Shown: one piece after another, positions 63,269-64,000 of the stretch | How positions within the stretch are numbered: the first letter of the stretch is position 1 | How the letters are laid out: each line of letters starts with the position of its first letter | Origin: Cyclobacteriaceae bacterium | GTDB taxonomy: Bacteria > Bacteroidota > Bacteroidia > Cytophagales > Cyclobacteriaceae | Assembly (NCBI GenBank): GCA_027533395.1 | Contig: JAPZUF010000009.1 | Span: 62,001-126,000, forward strand | Direction: 5' to 3' | DNA length: 64,000 bases | Notes under the pieces: generated by a model | What the model was told of the DNA's origin: nothing | Database searches by the model: none | The model's input: the letters and a program-made list of their open reading frames with translations, nothing else | Position numbers and translations under genes: made by a program

Positions 63269-64000
63269 TTAATATCTATAATACTCTGGCTTAAACGGAC
63301 CTTGTGGTTCTACGCCAATGTACTTAGCTTGTTCAGTAGAAAGTGTTTCTAACTCTACGCCTATTTTCTTTAAATGCAAGAAAGCTACTTTCTCATCTAA
63401 ATGCTTAGGCAACATGTACACTTTGTTTTCATACTTATCAGCATGTTTCCAAAGTTCGATTTGTGCTAAAGTTTGGTTAGTAAATGAGTTAGACATAACA
63501 AATGAAGGGTGACCAGTTGCACAACCCAAGTTTACCAATCTACCTTCGGCTAACAAGATAATCTGATTGCCATTCTTTAAGTTAACTAAATCAACTTGTG
63601 GTTTAATGTTATCCCACTCACCATTTTCGCGTAACCAAGCAACATCAATTTCATTATCGAAGTGACCAATGTTACATACGATGGTTTTGTCTTTCATCTT
63701 TTTAAAGTGTCTGTCGGTAACAATACCAAAGTTACCGGTCGCTGTTACTACAATATCCACTTCACCAACAACATCATCCATTTTCTTTACCGCGAAACCA
63801 TCCATTGCCGCTTGTAAAGCACAAATAGGATCGATCTCAGTTACGATTACGCGGCAACCTGCGCCTCGCAAAGAAGCAGCAGATCCTTTTCCTACATCAC
63901 CATAACCAGCAACAACTGCTACTTTACCTGCAATCATTACATCAGTTGCTCTGCGAATAGCATCTACCAATGATTCTTTACAACCGTACTTGTTATCAAA
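63269..64000 (-). CDS. ahcY: Adenosylhomocysteinase, C-terminal part (cut by window edge)
   Basis: The frame is open to the window edge and encodes the last 243 residues. It begins [26 protein letters not shown], followed by the NAD-binding [40 protein letters not shown], and the closing PEYYRY. The enzyme hydrolyses S-adenosylhomocysteine to adenosine and homocysteine. The catalytic N-terminal part lies beyond the window. A strong terminator follows the stop codon. Confidence 0.97.
   Translation of the reverse strand, partial: FDNKYGCKESLVDAIRRATDVMIAGKVAVVAGYGDVGKGSAASLRGAGCRVIVTEIDPICALQAAMDGFAVKKMDDVVGEVDIVVTATGNFGIVTDRHFKKMKDKTIVCNIGHFDNEIDVAWLRENGEWDNIKPQVDLVNLKNGNQIILLAEGRLVNLGCATGHPSFVMSNSFTNQTLAQIELWKHADKYENKVYMLPKHLDEKVAFLHLKKIGVELETLSTEQAKYIGVEPQGPFKPEYYRY

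Overview
This window is a densely packed, AT-rich piece of chromosome from a member of the Bacteroidota, most likely of the Chitinophagales/Sphingobacteriia type. The evidence is the family content: a giant SprB-repeat adhesin with a gliding-type C-terminal sorting domain next to a PorP/SprF protein, DUF5683, DUF5916 and DUF6249 proteins, and the acyl-citrulline type arginine pathway. Repeated matches to the Bacteroidota promoter element TAnnTTTG also appear upstream of start codons. There is no tRNA, rRNA, prophage, transposase or CRISPR array that I can recognise.

Layout. 1-2.3 kb: the start of a DUF3108 protein, dapD and a glycosyltransferase. 2.3-6.9 kb: a metal-uptake operon made of a DtxR/MntR-type repressor with its own palindromic operator, a lipoprotein binding protein, an ATPase, a permease fused to a second DtxR-like domain, and a second permease. 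6.9-9.4 kb: an ECF sigma/putative anti-sigma pair and a CCA-adding enzyme. 9.5-23 kb: sprF-like gene and a 4168-residue secreted adhesin. 23.3-31.2 kb: pyrG, yidC, parA, parB, DUF5683, dapB and lepB, with a DnaA-box cluster in front of parAB.

31.4-37.5 kb: small accessory genes, then a minus-strand run of a TPR histidine kinase, a WYL regulator, a GyrI-like protein, a small HMA-like protein, a DHFR/RibD-like reductase and an alkyltransferase-like protein. 37.5-43 kb: two tandem paralogous lipoproteins (SprB repeats plus a CX4CH haem-like module) with a visible duplication scar and an REP-like element, a coiled-coil membrane protein and a DUF5916 outer-membrane protein. 43-52.4 kb: phosphoesterase, TPR, OmpA and glycosyltransferase genes, tsaC/sua5, pfkA, pgk, an RRM protein and an SLC13 transporter.

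52.4-60.8 kb: an arginine operon on the minus strand, read GNAT-argG-argC-argD-argF'-argB-argE'-argH. The key substrate-specificity residue of its transcarbamylase is Val90, which predicts N-succinyl-ornithine as substrate. 61.3-64 kb: a DUF6249 protein, a second ECF sigma/anti-sigma pair, a small secreted protein and the C-terminal part of ahcY.

The most noteworthy signals are: TAnnTTTG boxes only 3-4 nt from the ATG of four genes, which suggests leaderless transcription; the permease-repressor fusion beside a repressor with its own operator; the DnaA-box and GTGGAAC cluster before parAB; the duplicated haem-like SprB lipoproteins with a copied neighbour tail; and Val90 in the transcarbamylase.
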